A stretch of DNA of 64,000 bases. It comes from DASUGC01 sp035606665. Lineage in GTDB: Bacteria > Acidobacteriota > Vicinamibacteria > Vicinamibacterales > SCN-69-37. Of the stretch, positions 50,136 through 58,552 are shown in pieces (positions within the stretch are counted from its first letter, which is position 1; each line of letters begins with the position of its first letter). A model generated the notes under the pieces. It saw only the letters and a program-made list of their open reading frames with translations, searched no databases and was not told the DNA's origin. Both the position numbers and the translations under genes were made by a program. The stretch spans positions 186,001 through 250,000 of the forward strand of contig DATNEY010000034.1 in NCBI GenBank assembly GCA_035606665.1, given 5' to 3'.

Positions 50136-50182
50136 TGGAGCCGGCGCGCGGACTTGAACCGCGGACCTGCTGATTACGAATC
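50136..50182 (-). other. 3' fragment of tRNA-Thr(CGT), probable attachment site
   Basis: Read on the minus strand, the segment gives anticodon loop TTCGTAA (anticodon CGT), AGCAGGTC, a complete T-arm (CGCGG TTCAAGT CCGCG), acceptor strand CGCCGGC, U and CCA. The 5' half (acceptor, D-arm, anticodon 5' stem) is missing: the upstream bases do not form a D-arm. This is what the 3' end left by an integrase looks like; the intact tRNA should lie beyond the window to the right. Two TCGAAAA copies 10 bases apart (50194-50210) lie next to it and could be arm-type sites. Confidence 0.8.
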
Positions 50183-50961
50183 GCTTTCGGCGATCGAAAA
50201 CGTTCGAAAATCTAATAATCCCAACCGGTGGGGACGCAGAACGTTGCAAACGACGGCAACGTGCTGCATCCCCGCTGCATCCTCGACTCCACGACAAACC
50301 CTGAAAACGAAAGCGGTCGACTCCTCGCAAGAGTCGACCGCTGATTTGCGGTTACGGGGCTTCCTCCCGGACCGCACGAACGCGACAGTCGGGATTGTAC
50401 CGCGACCTCGCGCTCGATGCGCCGACCGAACAGCGCGACACGAAGAGGTTCGGCAAGCCGGGCTGCACGCACTCTGCGCAGCGCCTGATGTGAGCAGACG
50501 CGCGACTCTGACCCGGCGAGGACGCCGCCGGGATCGAACTGCGGGTCTAGACTTGCCATCAGGGAATTGCGTCCGTCACCCGGCGGACGCCCGAAGCATC
50601 TCGCGCGTTGTCACTCGGGTGACACGCGACGCGCAAGACTCTTCGCGACGGTCTACGGCTGACCGCCCACCCGGAACCATCCGGCCCGCCCAACAAGTTG
50701 ATGCGAGTCGCAACGCGCAGATCACTCGGCACGAATCGAAGGCACACCTTCGTCTACACGTGTAGGCGCGTTCTCGATAACGCGAAGCTCTAGCTGAAAC
50801 CCGTACGGCGCAACGACATGCGCGGAGGGCTGCCTGCAGTCAGGCAGCGGGCGGGAGGCAGTCAACCCCGAGACTGCTGGTTCCAGCTAGGTGTTACTCG
50901 CTACGGCGAGTGGATTTCCCAGTCCCGGCCACCGGGCGGGAGGTAAAGCCGGGGGTGTCAC
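50183..50961. other. Non-coding stretch at the island edge
   Basis: About 780 bases with no convincing gene. It holds two TCGAAAA repeats (50194-50210), a terminator-like hairpin (50303-50341), palindromes GTGTCACCCGAGTGACA-like near 50609-50630 and CTACACGTGTAG near 50752, and a hairpin GCTGCCTG/CAGGCAGC near 50829. An open frame at 50154-50765 lacks a start context and coding character. Confidence 0.55.
50303..50341 (-). terminator. Intrinsic terminator, minus strand
   Basis: An 11-bp perfect stem GCGGTCGACTC/GAGTCGACCGC (50313-50341) with a 7-base loop, followed on the minus strand by TTTCGTTTTC. This is a good rho-independent terminator and would stop transcripts leaving the island before the tRNA fragment. 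Confidence 0.65.
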
Positions 50962-51705
50962 TCAAGACTTCTCGCCCGCGAGCCGCAGGTACTTGTCGAT
51001 GATTTCTCGGAGAGCGTTGATACGAAACTGCGCCCGTTGATTTCGCTCGTTCCACGTTGCGTCGCGGTCCTGCCTGACGACGCCAATCGCCGCCAAGTCG
51101 GCTGCTGTGAAGTCCCAAAATCTGTTGATGTCACGGGATGAACAGTTGAGCGCCTCCATTTCGGCCTTGATCTCGTGCTCATAGGTGGACATCTCTGTCT
51201 TCCACTCATCGCCCTTCTGGCCCTGACTCTTGACCTTGTTCGCCAGGTGGTGCGTGAGATGGTGCAAGCGCGGCTGAAGAGCCTCGGCAATTGCCTTCGC
51301 TTTGGATTGCGAGATCGCGACCTGTTCCAAACTGGCGCTCTGTTTTGCGAGTTCAGACCGAGCGGCATCGCGCTCGCGCTGCGCCGCTGCCAGGTCTGAC
51401 TGAACCAAATCACGTGCGATGAGGGCAGCGACATGCAGCGACTCAGGAGCCGTCCAGACATACCGGCCAATGGGACGTAGCAAGTAGTGAAACAGCAATA
51501 AACCGAGCACAGCACCTACAGCCGGACCCCAAACGTTCACCCAAGCCTCTGTGCTACCGATCAAGAGCCGTGTCATGACGGCACCAGCGCCGCCGATGGC
51601 AACGTCGCTCCATGACCATCGGCCTGGTCTACTGGCCCTTCGACGCTGGTGCCGGTATTCGACTATTCGTTGTTGATCGCGCTCTTGATCTACCTCGATG
51701 GACAT
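50962..51705 (-). CDS. Membrane protein with coiled coil, partner of the DUF262 gene
   Basis: A 247-residue protein with a basic N-terminus (QRRRASRPGRW), two membrane helices (~34-50 and ~58-78), then a long coiled coil (~95-150, SDLAAAQRERDAARSELAKQSAS) and a C-terminal helical part with conserved-looking aromatic positions (NRFWDFTAADL). No family is recognised. It follows the DUF262/HNH gene by 63 bases on the same strand, so it may be a membrane tether or sensor for it. Ribosome-binding site weak. Confidence 0.65.
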   Translation of the reverse strand: MSIEVDQERDQQRIVEYRHQRRRASRPGRWSWSDVAIGGAGAVMTRLLIGSTEAWVNVWGPAVGAVLGLLLFHYLLRPIGRYVWTAPESLHVAALIARDLVQSDLAAAQRERDAARSELAKQSASLEQVAISQSKAKAIAEALQPRLHHLTHHLANKVKSQGQKGDEWKTEMSTYEHEIKAEMEALNCSSRDINRFWDFTAADLAAIGVVRQDRDATWNERNQRAQFRINALREIIDKYLRLAGEKS

Positions 51706-51768
51706 TCCGGGACCCCAGAAGGAAATGACCGACTAAAGTGGATGTCGCAAGGCGTGATGTGGCATTGC

Positions 51769-53679
51769 CTAGTCGGCTGGCGGAATTGTTTGAGGATTGG
51801 GAGCGGGCCAGATTGCTTTCGCCCTTTCAAAGAGGCGTCTACCGCGTTTCTCGATCGCCGCCTCGTCCCACACGTCAAGCAATCCGAGTTCCTGATTGAT
51901 CGGAAGCAGCGAATTCAGAACCTCCGGGCGCTTCGAGTCATCCGGCTTGCCGGTCCACCAGGCGCGATTGGAGGCCGCTGAATTCAACGGCTGAGTAACG
52001 ACTGTCAGGTTACCGAATGTCTGAAGCGCCGCGTCGCGACGTCTTGTCGCCTGAGCGCGGAGGTCGTCGGCATCCGCGATCCACAACTCTTCCGCATCCA
52101 TTCCTACGCTGCCATCAGGAAGCGGCCAATTCTCAAGCCAGCTCTGCGGCAGCAAATGCTCAATCGTCAGCGGCGAGCTGAATTGAAGGCGCTCATGTTT
52201 CGGACCTAAGAACGTCTGATTCAATCGCGTGAAGAGATGAACGAGTCGGGCATTGTTGAGCAGCCGATAAGCTGGAACGGTTTGCCACGCTGCGAGGAAC
52301 TCCCCATCGTCTGGCCACGCCGAGGACTCACCAAATAGCCCAGACAGGAATTCTCGAACCGCTGCTGGATTAGTCCCGACCTTGGCAAGATGACCCGCTA
52401 GATTCAGAAAGACTCGATTGTAGGCTTTGGTTGACCAGCCCACGACTGCGCGACGAAGCAGATACGACTCTATCGAAGTGGAAATCTCACCCCAATCGCC
52501 CTCGCTAATCTTCTGCTCAAGCAAGAACAGGAGGAGCGGGTATGTCGTACGGACGTCGAAGTCCTCAAGAAAAGTCGCAAGACCGAAAATCGGATCGCCT
52601 TGCTTCGGCTCAACAATTCGACGGAAGTTGTCACCCTGTCGGGCGAGCATTGCAAGTTCTTCGGCGACCGAACTGAATGGGCGCTCTCGCTCAATCCAAA
52701 ACCGGTACTCGACGTAGAGATGCTTAATGGGGACGTCTGTCAGTCTGCGACTAGTCAGGAAATGCTGCATGAACAGATCGCTTCTCGGTCGAATCAAGCG
52801 GCCTTGCCTTACCTCCTGTCGCCAGAATTCGTCATCGAAACGTCGCCAGTACTTTTCGTAAAGGTCTTCCTGCGGCTCACCTCGACGACCGGCGCGAAGG
52901 AAGATGTAGTTCCGCAAGAGGTCTGCCGGAAGAAGGGGCTCACCGCGTGCATTTAGCGTTTCAAAAATGACTTGGGCGTCATCTCCTCCGGTCAGGTCGA
53001 TTGCTACGACCTGCAGCGCAGTCTTCAGTGCCTGAAATGCTTCCTCGACTCTGGTGGCCAGAGGCCGCTCGCCTGCCAACGGCGGCTCTCCGTTCACTCC
53101 GAGGAAGAACTCCCGAATCTGAGCATCGAAGTAGAGGTACGCCTCCACCATCCGAGGTCGCGGTTCATACAGCTTCGAGTACTTCTTCTTCTTGAGAGGA
53201 TGTCTTGTTTCGAGTTCGCTGCGCGACTCTGCTGTCAGCACGTCGCGAAACTGCAGTCGATCTAGCTGAGTTGGCCAGACTTTGAACTTATCGACCTCGG
53301 GGTCAGCCATCATGCCCCGATTGAAGCTGTAGCTGTCAAACTCTCGTGCCAGCTCTTCACAACCTTGCTCGCGGCAGAAGTCTCGAAGAACTGCAATGAA
53401 GATCTGCAACGTGATCAGGCGCTGTTGTCCGTCGATGACGTGCCGCTTGTCGACGTGGGTGGCTGGGGTCTGCTTCTGGTCCAAAACCATCGCGCCGAGA
53501 AAATGAACCGGCGCGTCTTTTCGACCTTCCAACCACTCGGTAAACTTGCGCGCGATGTCTTCCCAAAGAGGAGCCCACTGCTGTTCCTCATTCCACACGT
53601 ATTGACGCTGGAAGAGAGGAACCTCAAGCCGCATCTTCTTTTCGAACAATGCCAGAACGGGAACCGCGTGGGCATCCAT
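51769..53679 (-). CDS. DUF262 + HNH (DUF1524) protein, GmrSD-like
   Basis: A 636-residue protein with the two-domain GmrS/GmrD type IV restriction layout. The N-terminal DUF262 (ParB/Srx-like, nucleotide-binding) domain has VPLFQRQYVW (residues 20-29) and the hallmark DGQQRL (83-88). The C-terminal DUF1524 HNH-type domain contains TIEHLLPQSW and FGNLTVVTQPLNSAASNRAWW, with the predicted catalytic His. Such proteins cut modified (glucosylated or hydroxymethylated) phage DNA. It is divergent from the PIN-like gene, 105 bases between starts. The link to modified DNA is family knowledge, not shown here. Confidence 0.9.
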   Translation of the reverse strand: MDAHAVPVLALFEKKMRLEVPLFQRQYVWNEEQQWAPLWEDIARKFTEWLEGRKDAPVHFLGAMVLDQKQTPATHVDKRHVIDGQQRLITLQIFIAVLRDFCREQGCEELAREFDSYSFNRGMMADPEVDKFKVWPTQLDRLQFRDVLTAESRSELETRHPLKKKKYSKLYEPRPRMVEAYLYFDAQIREFFLGVNGEPPLAGERPLATRVEEAFQALKTALQVVAIDLTGGDDAQVIFETLNARGEPLLPADLLRNYIFLRAGRRGEPQEDLYEKYWRRFDDEFWRQEVRQGRLIRPRSDLFMQHFLTSRRLTDVPIKHLYVEYRFWIERERPFSSVAEELAMLARQGDNFRRIVEPKQGDPIFGLATFLEDFDVRTTYPLLLFLLEQKISEGDWGEISTSIESYLLRRAVVGWSTKAYNRVFLNLAGHLAKVGTNPAAVREFLSGLFGESSAWPDDGEFLAAWQTVPAYRLLNNARLVHLFTRLNQTFLGPKHERLQFSSPLTIEHLLPQSWLENWPLPDGSVGMDAEELWIADADDLRAQATRRRDAALQTFGNLTVVTQPLNSAASNRAWWTGKPDDSKRPEVLNSLLPINQELGLLDVWDEAAIEKRGRRLFERAKAIWPAPNPQTIPPAD

Positions 53680-53784
53680 GGTGGGGCTGATTCTAAATCG
53701 CTAAAGGACCTGACTGCGGCAGGTTTTCGGCGCGCGCCCCCACCTGCCCATTGGACAGCGGTCCGGCTCTACAATCGATCTTCC

Positions 53785-55095
53785 GTGTCGAACCGGCTGA
53801 GTATTGACCCGAGGGTCTTCATACGTTCGCCCTTCCTCCTCTGTCCAAACTGTGGACGGGAGACCTTCGGCGTGCTGGCAATCGGTGGGAGCACATACAG
53901 CCGACGTTGTCGCGAGTGCTGGTACACAACGGCCCGTCCGCTCTGGCCGCTCCAACGGAAGGTCATCTACCTAGATCAGTTTGCGATCAGCAACATGGCG
54001 AAAGCCCTTGACCGTGCGATGGCGGGCCATGAGCGCGCCGTTCGTGATGGATTCTGGCTGGAACTATTTGAGGCTCTTGAGCGCGCGTGCAAGTTGCAGC
54101 TTGCGATTTGTCCTTCCTCGGATGCCCACACGGAAGAATCATCACTGTCCGAAGTCCGCAGATCTCTAAAGCGGATGTACGAGCACCTGTCGCACGGTGT
54201 TGCGTTTGACGACTTCGAGCAGGTCGCTTGTGCTCAGTTGGCGATTGCGGCCCGCGCGTGGATCAAAGGTGAAGCGCCTGCCTACATGTTCGATCCCGAG
54301 AGTATTACCGCTGGCGGACTTCAAGAATGGCACGAGCGCTACAACATCACTGTCGATTTGCCGTATCCACCGAGCATCATCAAGGCAATCGAGGACTTCC
54401 GACAAGGCGTTCACGGACACGTGGCCGAGCTCTTCGAGGAGTGGCGTGCGCACCCTCGAAAAGACTTTGACTATTGGATTGCTCGGGAGCGCGAGGCTGG
54501 TCGCAACGGAATTCTCGGATCGGTAAGGCTCTACCAGAAGTCTCTGGCAGACCGCTCATCGCTGGATGTCTACGAGTCCAGCGGCTTGACGAGGTTCATG
54601 GTCATCGTGCGGGAGTTCCAGGGCAGCGGGGTTGCACGTGCCACGCTTTTTGATGAGATTGGTAAGTTCCTTCAGTCACCCGAGTTCCAAACGTATCCAT
54701 ACAGCCGGATCGAAACGGCAATGTGGGCGGGCGTCGCTTGTCAGGCGGCCAACGGCCGGAAGACGCCGCCGAATGTTGGCATGCAGAACGACATCACTGT
54801 CGTTGCTGCCTTGATGCCCTACTGCGATGCGATGCTTGTGGACAACGAGTGCAGGGAGTTGTTGCGCAGCATCCCCAAGAAGCACGCGCTCGGCTACAAG
54901 GCGGAAGTCTTCTCGCCGAATTCAGGCGAGCACTTTCTCACCTATCTACGAGGGCTGGAGGCGACCGCAGATCCCGGAGTCCTTGCCAGCGTGCGCGAGG
55001 TCTACGGCGCGGATTGGCCCCGCCCCTTCTTGACGATGTACGAAGTCGACCGTCAACGCGATCAACGCCGAGAATCTCGAACCAGTGACGCCTGA
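53785..55095 (+). CDS. Zinc-ribbon plus PIN-like nuclease
   Basis: A 436-residue protein of no named family. Residues 16-50 form a zinc ribbon (Cys20-x2-Cys23, 18 residues, Cys42-x2-Cys45) like those at 49412 and 49913. From residue 58 a PIN-like fold begins: KVIYLDQFAISN holds Asp64, and near the C-terminus NDITVVAALMPYCDAMLVDNEC holds Asp336, Asp348 and Asp353, the acidic cluster of PIN ribonucleases. The GTG at 53785 is chosen; a TACAAT -10-like box ends 9 bases before it, so the transcript is probably almost leaderless. Its 3' end overlaps the next gene by 11 bases. Confidence 0.72.
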   Translation: MSNRLSIDPRVFIRSPFLLCPNCGRETFGVLAIGGSTYSRRCRECWYTTARPLWPLQRKVIYLDQFAISNMAKALDRAMAGHERAVRDGFWLELFEALERACKLQLAICPSSDAHTEESSLSEVRRSLKRMYEHLSHGVAFDDFEQVACAQLAIAARAWIKGEAPAYMFDPESITAGGLQEWHERYNITVDLPYPPSIIKAIEDFRQGVHGHVAELFEEWRAHPRKDFDYWIAREREAGRNGILGSVRLYQKSLADRSSLDVYESSGLTRFMVIVREFQGSGVARATLFDEIGKFLQSPEFQTYPYSRIETAMWAGVACQAANGRKTPPNVGMQNDITVVAALMPYCDAMLVDNECRELLRSIPKKHALGYKAEVFSPNSGEHFLTYLRGLEATADPGVLASVREVYGADWPRPFLTMYEVDRQRDQRRESRTSDA

Positions 55096-55675
55096 GGCAC
55101 GCGGCTCCCTTCATCAACGTCTCACCGCTGCCAGCCGAAACGGCGAAGTCGTGCGAATAGTCTATCGGGGCGGAAGTCAGCCAGGCACCCTCCGCGAGAT
55201 CGTTCCGATCAGTGTGACGAATACGGACGTTGTTGCTCGCGACGTGGCCACTGGCATCACCAAGACCTTCAAACTTGCGAAGATCGAAAGTGAGGCAGGA
55301 GCGATCGGCCCACAGATCTACGACCCTGGCCAAGCCCGAGACCGACGGTCGATTCGGGAGGCGATCGAAGCGGTCGAAAAGGAGCTGCAACTTCTTGGGT
55401 GGCACGTCGCAGTGTCAGACAACTACGCGAGCCTCCACCGCTTCTTCAAGAACGGAAAGCCACGCAAAGCAGCTGTTGTTCAAGTGTGGTTCGATGAGTT
55501 CACGGTAGACGGGTTCGATGATGGGGACGGTCTCGGCATGCAGGAGGTCGTTCGTCCCTCGAAGCTTCCGTATCACGCCTGTAGTATTCGAGTACCGACG
55601 CGATCTTACGCGGACCTGCGCAAAGCCCTGCTGCTGTTCCTCGACGAGGCAAAAGCACTCGCCGCCTCTGAGTAG
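55085..55675 (+). CDS. WYL-like domain protein, partner of the PIN-like nuclease
   Basis: A 196-residue protein. Residues ~20-68 (VRIVYRGGSQPGTLREIVPI, ARDVATGITKTFKLAKIE) follow the pattern of WYL domains, which bind ligands or nucleic acid in defence regulators. The rest (~85-196) is a mixed helix/strand region with DNYASLHRFFKNGKPRKAAVVQVW of unknown fold. Starts with GTG at 55085, inside the end of the nuclease gene, so the two are translated together: likely nuclease plus regulator. No catalytic motif seen. Confidence 0.62.
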   Translation: MTPEARGSLHQRLTAASRNGEVVRIVYRGGSQPGTLREIVPISVTNTDVVARDVATGITKTFKLAKIESEAGAIGPQIYDPGQARDRRSIREAIEAVEKELQLLGWHVAVSDNYASLHRFFKNGKPRKAAVVQVWFDEFTVDGFDDGDGLGMQEVVRPSKLPYHACSIRVPTRSYADLRKALLLFLDEAKALAASE

Positions 55676-55679
55676 TGTT

Positions 55680-57146
55680 TCAAACTTGATTGGACCGCTT
55701 GAGCTGAAAGTACAGGAGTCCCAAGTAACTCCATGCCGCGTCTATAAGCGTCGTGACCGTCCCTCGTAATCGATCTTCGCGCCCTGTCGTCCATCGCGCC
55801 TGCTTAATCGCATCGTGCAATCTCCGAAGGCGATCAAGAGCATCAAGTGTGTCGGCGACCTTAGACGCCGCGACTGCCCGAAGCTCCTCTCCACACTCGT
55901 CCTGTTCCGGTCTCGCTTCGAGAAACGTCCGGACCGTCGCTTGAAGAGCTGACAATATGGGCGCTGCCGCTAGGTCCCGTTCTGGCACCCAGCGATAGTC
56001 AGCGACGTTCGCAATGTCATCCGCGACCAGCAGCAATCTCTCCTCAGGCGCGTGCTTTGAGGACTTCAGCTGTTGGCAGATTCGTTCGAACCGTTGCCCG
56101 TTTGACACCAGCAGAGTCTCAAGCTGGTGTCTGTGTGCGACACTTGCACCGCTCGCGATTGCAGCCGCGCAGATTTGAAAGACCAGCCAGCCGTACGTGG
56201 TGAGAGTCCGGTACCCGCCTTTCGATTCTGAAGCAGTGGTCGACCGAGGTTGGAAGAGCAATGCGCTGGCCTGTCCTTGATGAACGATCTCTGACCGCGC
56301 CCGATAGAATTGGTCAATCCACAGTTCAGCTCTCGGGACATTACCGATGAGGAGGAGAATCGCTTCTTTGAATCGTCTCGAAATCTGTGGACCCTGCTCA
56401 AGAGCGAGCAAACACTCAAAGCCAGCGGCAAGATGAACGAGCGCTACTTCGGCGGGAGTGTCAACGCCGAGGCTTCTGTTGTACCAAGTGATCGAGGTCA
56501 ACAGCCGCGCATGCAGATCGGAACGCTCGTGTCTTCTCGTGAAAAAGGAGACGACTGCACCGAATGCCGTCGATTGTTCGATATCCGGCCAGTGGTGAGC
56601 GAGATCTTGCGATAGATTCAGCGACAGCCAGCTGCAGGGTGGGTACAGACGCCGCCCGCGTGCAACCGATCCCCAATCTCGGCCATCTACCTGACAGTCA
56701 AAGCCTCGAACGTACCCTCGCTCGTCGGCTTGCGGGTAGTCCGGTGGCAGAGCGTCGACAGTCCCTTCCTGCGCTTCCAGATAGATTCGATGGACCTCCT
56801 CTTGTCGCCGAAATAAAAATACAGTCCCGTGCTCGTAGTGAAGAAAAGGCTCGCCGTCGCCAGATGATCGGTGGGGCGACGAATACCCGTAGGTCCACAG
56901 CGCGCGGGCTTCCCGAAGGTCGCGAAGGAACTCAGTCCGACGATCTTCCGGCGCATCCGTCTTGCAAATCGCGAAGGTGGGAGCCGTTATTCGATGGTGG
57001 TCCCTCAGAAAGAACAAGCTGCAGAGTTCGTCAAGTTCCTGCTGCTCTTCCGCCGAGAGGCCCTCGCGATCTGCTCCCGTGCGAAATGTCGTGTTGCGAT
57101 ACCGAAACCGCTCGCTGGTCTTGAGATACGGGAAGAAAGCGATCAT
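55680..57146 (-). CDS. ApeA-type HEPN protein A
   Basis: A 488-residue protein with a divergent N-terminal region (1-200, unknown fold, high in Arg, Tyr and Trp) and a HEPN domain at ~215-320: VALVHLAAGFECLLALEQ, RRFKEAILLLIG and the catalytic R284-S-E-I-V-H289 (Rx4H) RNase motif. The C-terminal part (~325-488) is helical. ApeA proteins of this shape are anti-phage effectors that cut RNA. It lies 9 bases after the second HEPN gene on the same strand and ends 4 bases before the convergent WYL-like gene. Confidence 0.75.
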   Translation of the reverse strand: MIAFFPYLKTSERFRYRNTTFRTGADREGLSAEEQQELDELCSLFFLRDHHRITAPTFAICKTDAPEDRRTEFLRDLREARALWTYGYSSPHRSSGDGEPFLHYEHGTVFLFRRQEEVHRIYLEAQEGTVDALPPDYPQADERGYVRGFDCQVDGRDWGSVARGRRLYPPCSWLSLNLSQDLAHHWPDIEQSTAFGAVVSFFTRRHERSDLHARLLTSITWYNRSLGVDTPAEVALVHLAAGFECLLALEQGPQISRRFKEAILLLIGNVPRAELWIDQFYRARSEIVHQGQASALLFQPRSTTASESKGGYRTLTTYGWLVFQICAAAIASGASVAHRHQLETLLVSNGQRFERICQQLKSSKHAPEERLLLVADDIANVADYRWVPERDLAAAPILSALQATVRTFLEARPEQDECGEELRAVAASKVADTLDALDRLRRLHDAIKQARWTTGREDRLRGTVTTLIDAAWSYLGLLYFQLKRSNQV

Positions 57147-57155
57147 GGAAAGTTT

Positions 57156-58484
57156 CTAGAGACCGAAATCCAGTGCGGCATCGAGGCGGTTTCGCGCGCC
57201 CGCAGCCGGATCGACCGCGCCTTTGGCTACCCTGTCGTGATCGCCATCGAGGCAGAGGAACGCTTGCAAGCTGCGTCGTAAGATCAATTCGGCGATCGAG
57301 GCTCTGTCCCTCAAATCCTTCGCGGGTTGTTGTGGGTCGCCGTGCACTATCGCAGACCTCATCTTGTAGACCCGCTCCACGTTCTTGCGCAGCGCACGAC
57401 TGAGCGAGACGTCACTTTCCAGCAGAGCGGCGCTCCTCTTGGCAAGGTGGCTCGCCTTACTCTGCTCCTTCGACAAGTAGATTGATTCGAGCGCCGTCAC
57501 GGCGTCGACCAGGAGATCTTCATTGGCCTCGACATTCTCTCCGGTGCCAAGCGGGTAGTGGTGGCTCCAGATAGTTCGACAGACCCGATCGAAGAACCGA
57601 CGGCTCGTTTCGGCTCGATGTGAATGCAACGCTGCTTTGGCCTTGCCAACGGCCAGTCGCCGGAGACAAGTTGCCAACTTGCTTGCGTCTTGGACTCTCA
57701 GCGTGACGAGGCGCTCCGGGACTTCTTCGGGTTCACTATCTTCGTCGTAGGTTTCGTACCTACTCAACCAGACGGGATCGTCAGCAATAACCGCTTGAAT
57801 CGCGTCCGAGACCATCAGCGACTCAGTGCGCTGATACATCAATGGGGCACGGACCTTGCTGGAATTGACCAGGTTCAACAACGACACCCAAGTTTGGGCA
57901 AGTCGCTCGATCTGCTCGCTTGGCGAATCCCAGAAAAATAGCGTCGGCCCCCAAGGTGGGTTGGCGCCGTTGCCGGAGATCTCCAAGGCGAAGAGTGATT
58001 CCACCTGATCTCGTTTGACAGAACCGGGCAGAGGCACATCGCCAAACCACGAGTCCAGGAACGAATCGGTCAACTCAACGAGCCGAATGCCAGGCTCAAT
58101 CTCGACGTCGGGTACCGGAAGGTCGAGCCCGTCAATCACGATCAGCGACACCAACGGCGCGGTCGCCTTGTTGATGGCGGCAAGGATGGAGTCTGCCTCG
58201 TCGGATGAACTGAACTCGGGTTCCGTCATCCGCTCGCGGAATTTGGTCCTGGTCCAGAACGCTCGCAGGTGACTGGTCGGATCGATCAAGTCGATCTCGC
58301 TCAACGGCTTTCCCGAGGAGTTCGCGTATCTCGGAGAGGCATGCCCGACAGCAGCGATGGCTGCCTTGAGCGCAGCTGTGTGAGGCAGTTGTGCGACACC
58401 GTGCGAGCCCTGGCCCAACAGTTCAAGCCGGTAAGCATCTATCGCGGATGCAAGCCGGGGAACGGGCTCTTCGCTCGAAGACAC
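57156..58484 (-). CDS. ApeA-type HEPN protein B
   Basis: A 442-residue protein starting at GTG 58484 (MSSSEEPVPRLASAIDAYRL). N-terminal ~1-260 has no recognisable fold; C-terminal HEPN domain (~325-420) reads AVTALESIYLSKEQ, HLAKRSAALLESDVSLSRAL and the motif R376-S-A-I-V-H381, the Rx4H RNase site. The two HEPN proteins share only this domain, so they are probably different effectors or a toxin with its partner. Its start is 68 bases from the divergent RecQ-PRTase gene, so the pair share an intergenic control region. Confidence 0.75.
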   Translation of the reverse strand: MSSSEEPVPRLASAIDAYRLELLGQGSHGVAQLPHTAALKAAIAAVGHASPRYANSSGKPLSEIDLIDPTSHLRAFWTRTKFRERMTEPEFSSSDEADSILAAINKATAPLVSLIVIDGLDLPVPDVEIEPGIRLVELTDSFLDSWFGDVPLPGSVKRDQVESLFALEISGNGANPPWGPTLFFWDSPSEQIERLAQTWVSLLNLVNSSKVRAPLMYQRTESLMVSDAIQAVIADDPVWLSRYETYDEDSEPEEVPERLVTLRVQDASKLATCLRRLAVGKAKAALHSHRAETSRRFFDRVCRTIWSHHYPLGTGENVEANEDLLVDAVTALESIYLSKEQSKASHLAKRSAALLESDVSLSRALRKNVERVYKMRSAIVHGDPQQPAKDLRDRASIAELILRRSLQAFLCLDGDHDRVAKGAVDPAAGARNRLDAALDFGL

Positions 58485-58552
58485 GGGCGGAGGGTATCAA
58501 CTTCCACGAGGGGACCGAAAGGTCCGCATATTCGCTGTGATAGAAGGAGTCG

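Noticed and set aside
50136..50220. A complete tRNA-Thr gene
   Set aside because: No D-arm or 5' acceptor strand can be built upstream of the anticodon loop.
50154..50765. 203-residue open frame after the tRNA fragment
   Set aside because: Starts inside the tRNA fragment, has no ribosome-binding site and a random-looking composition.
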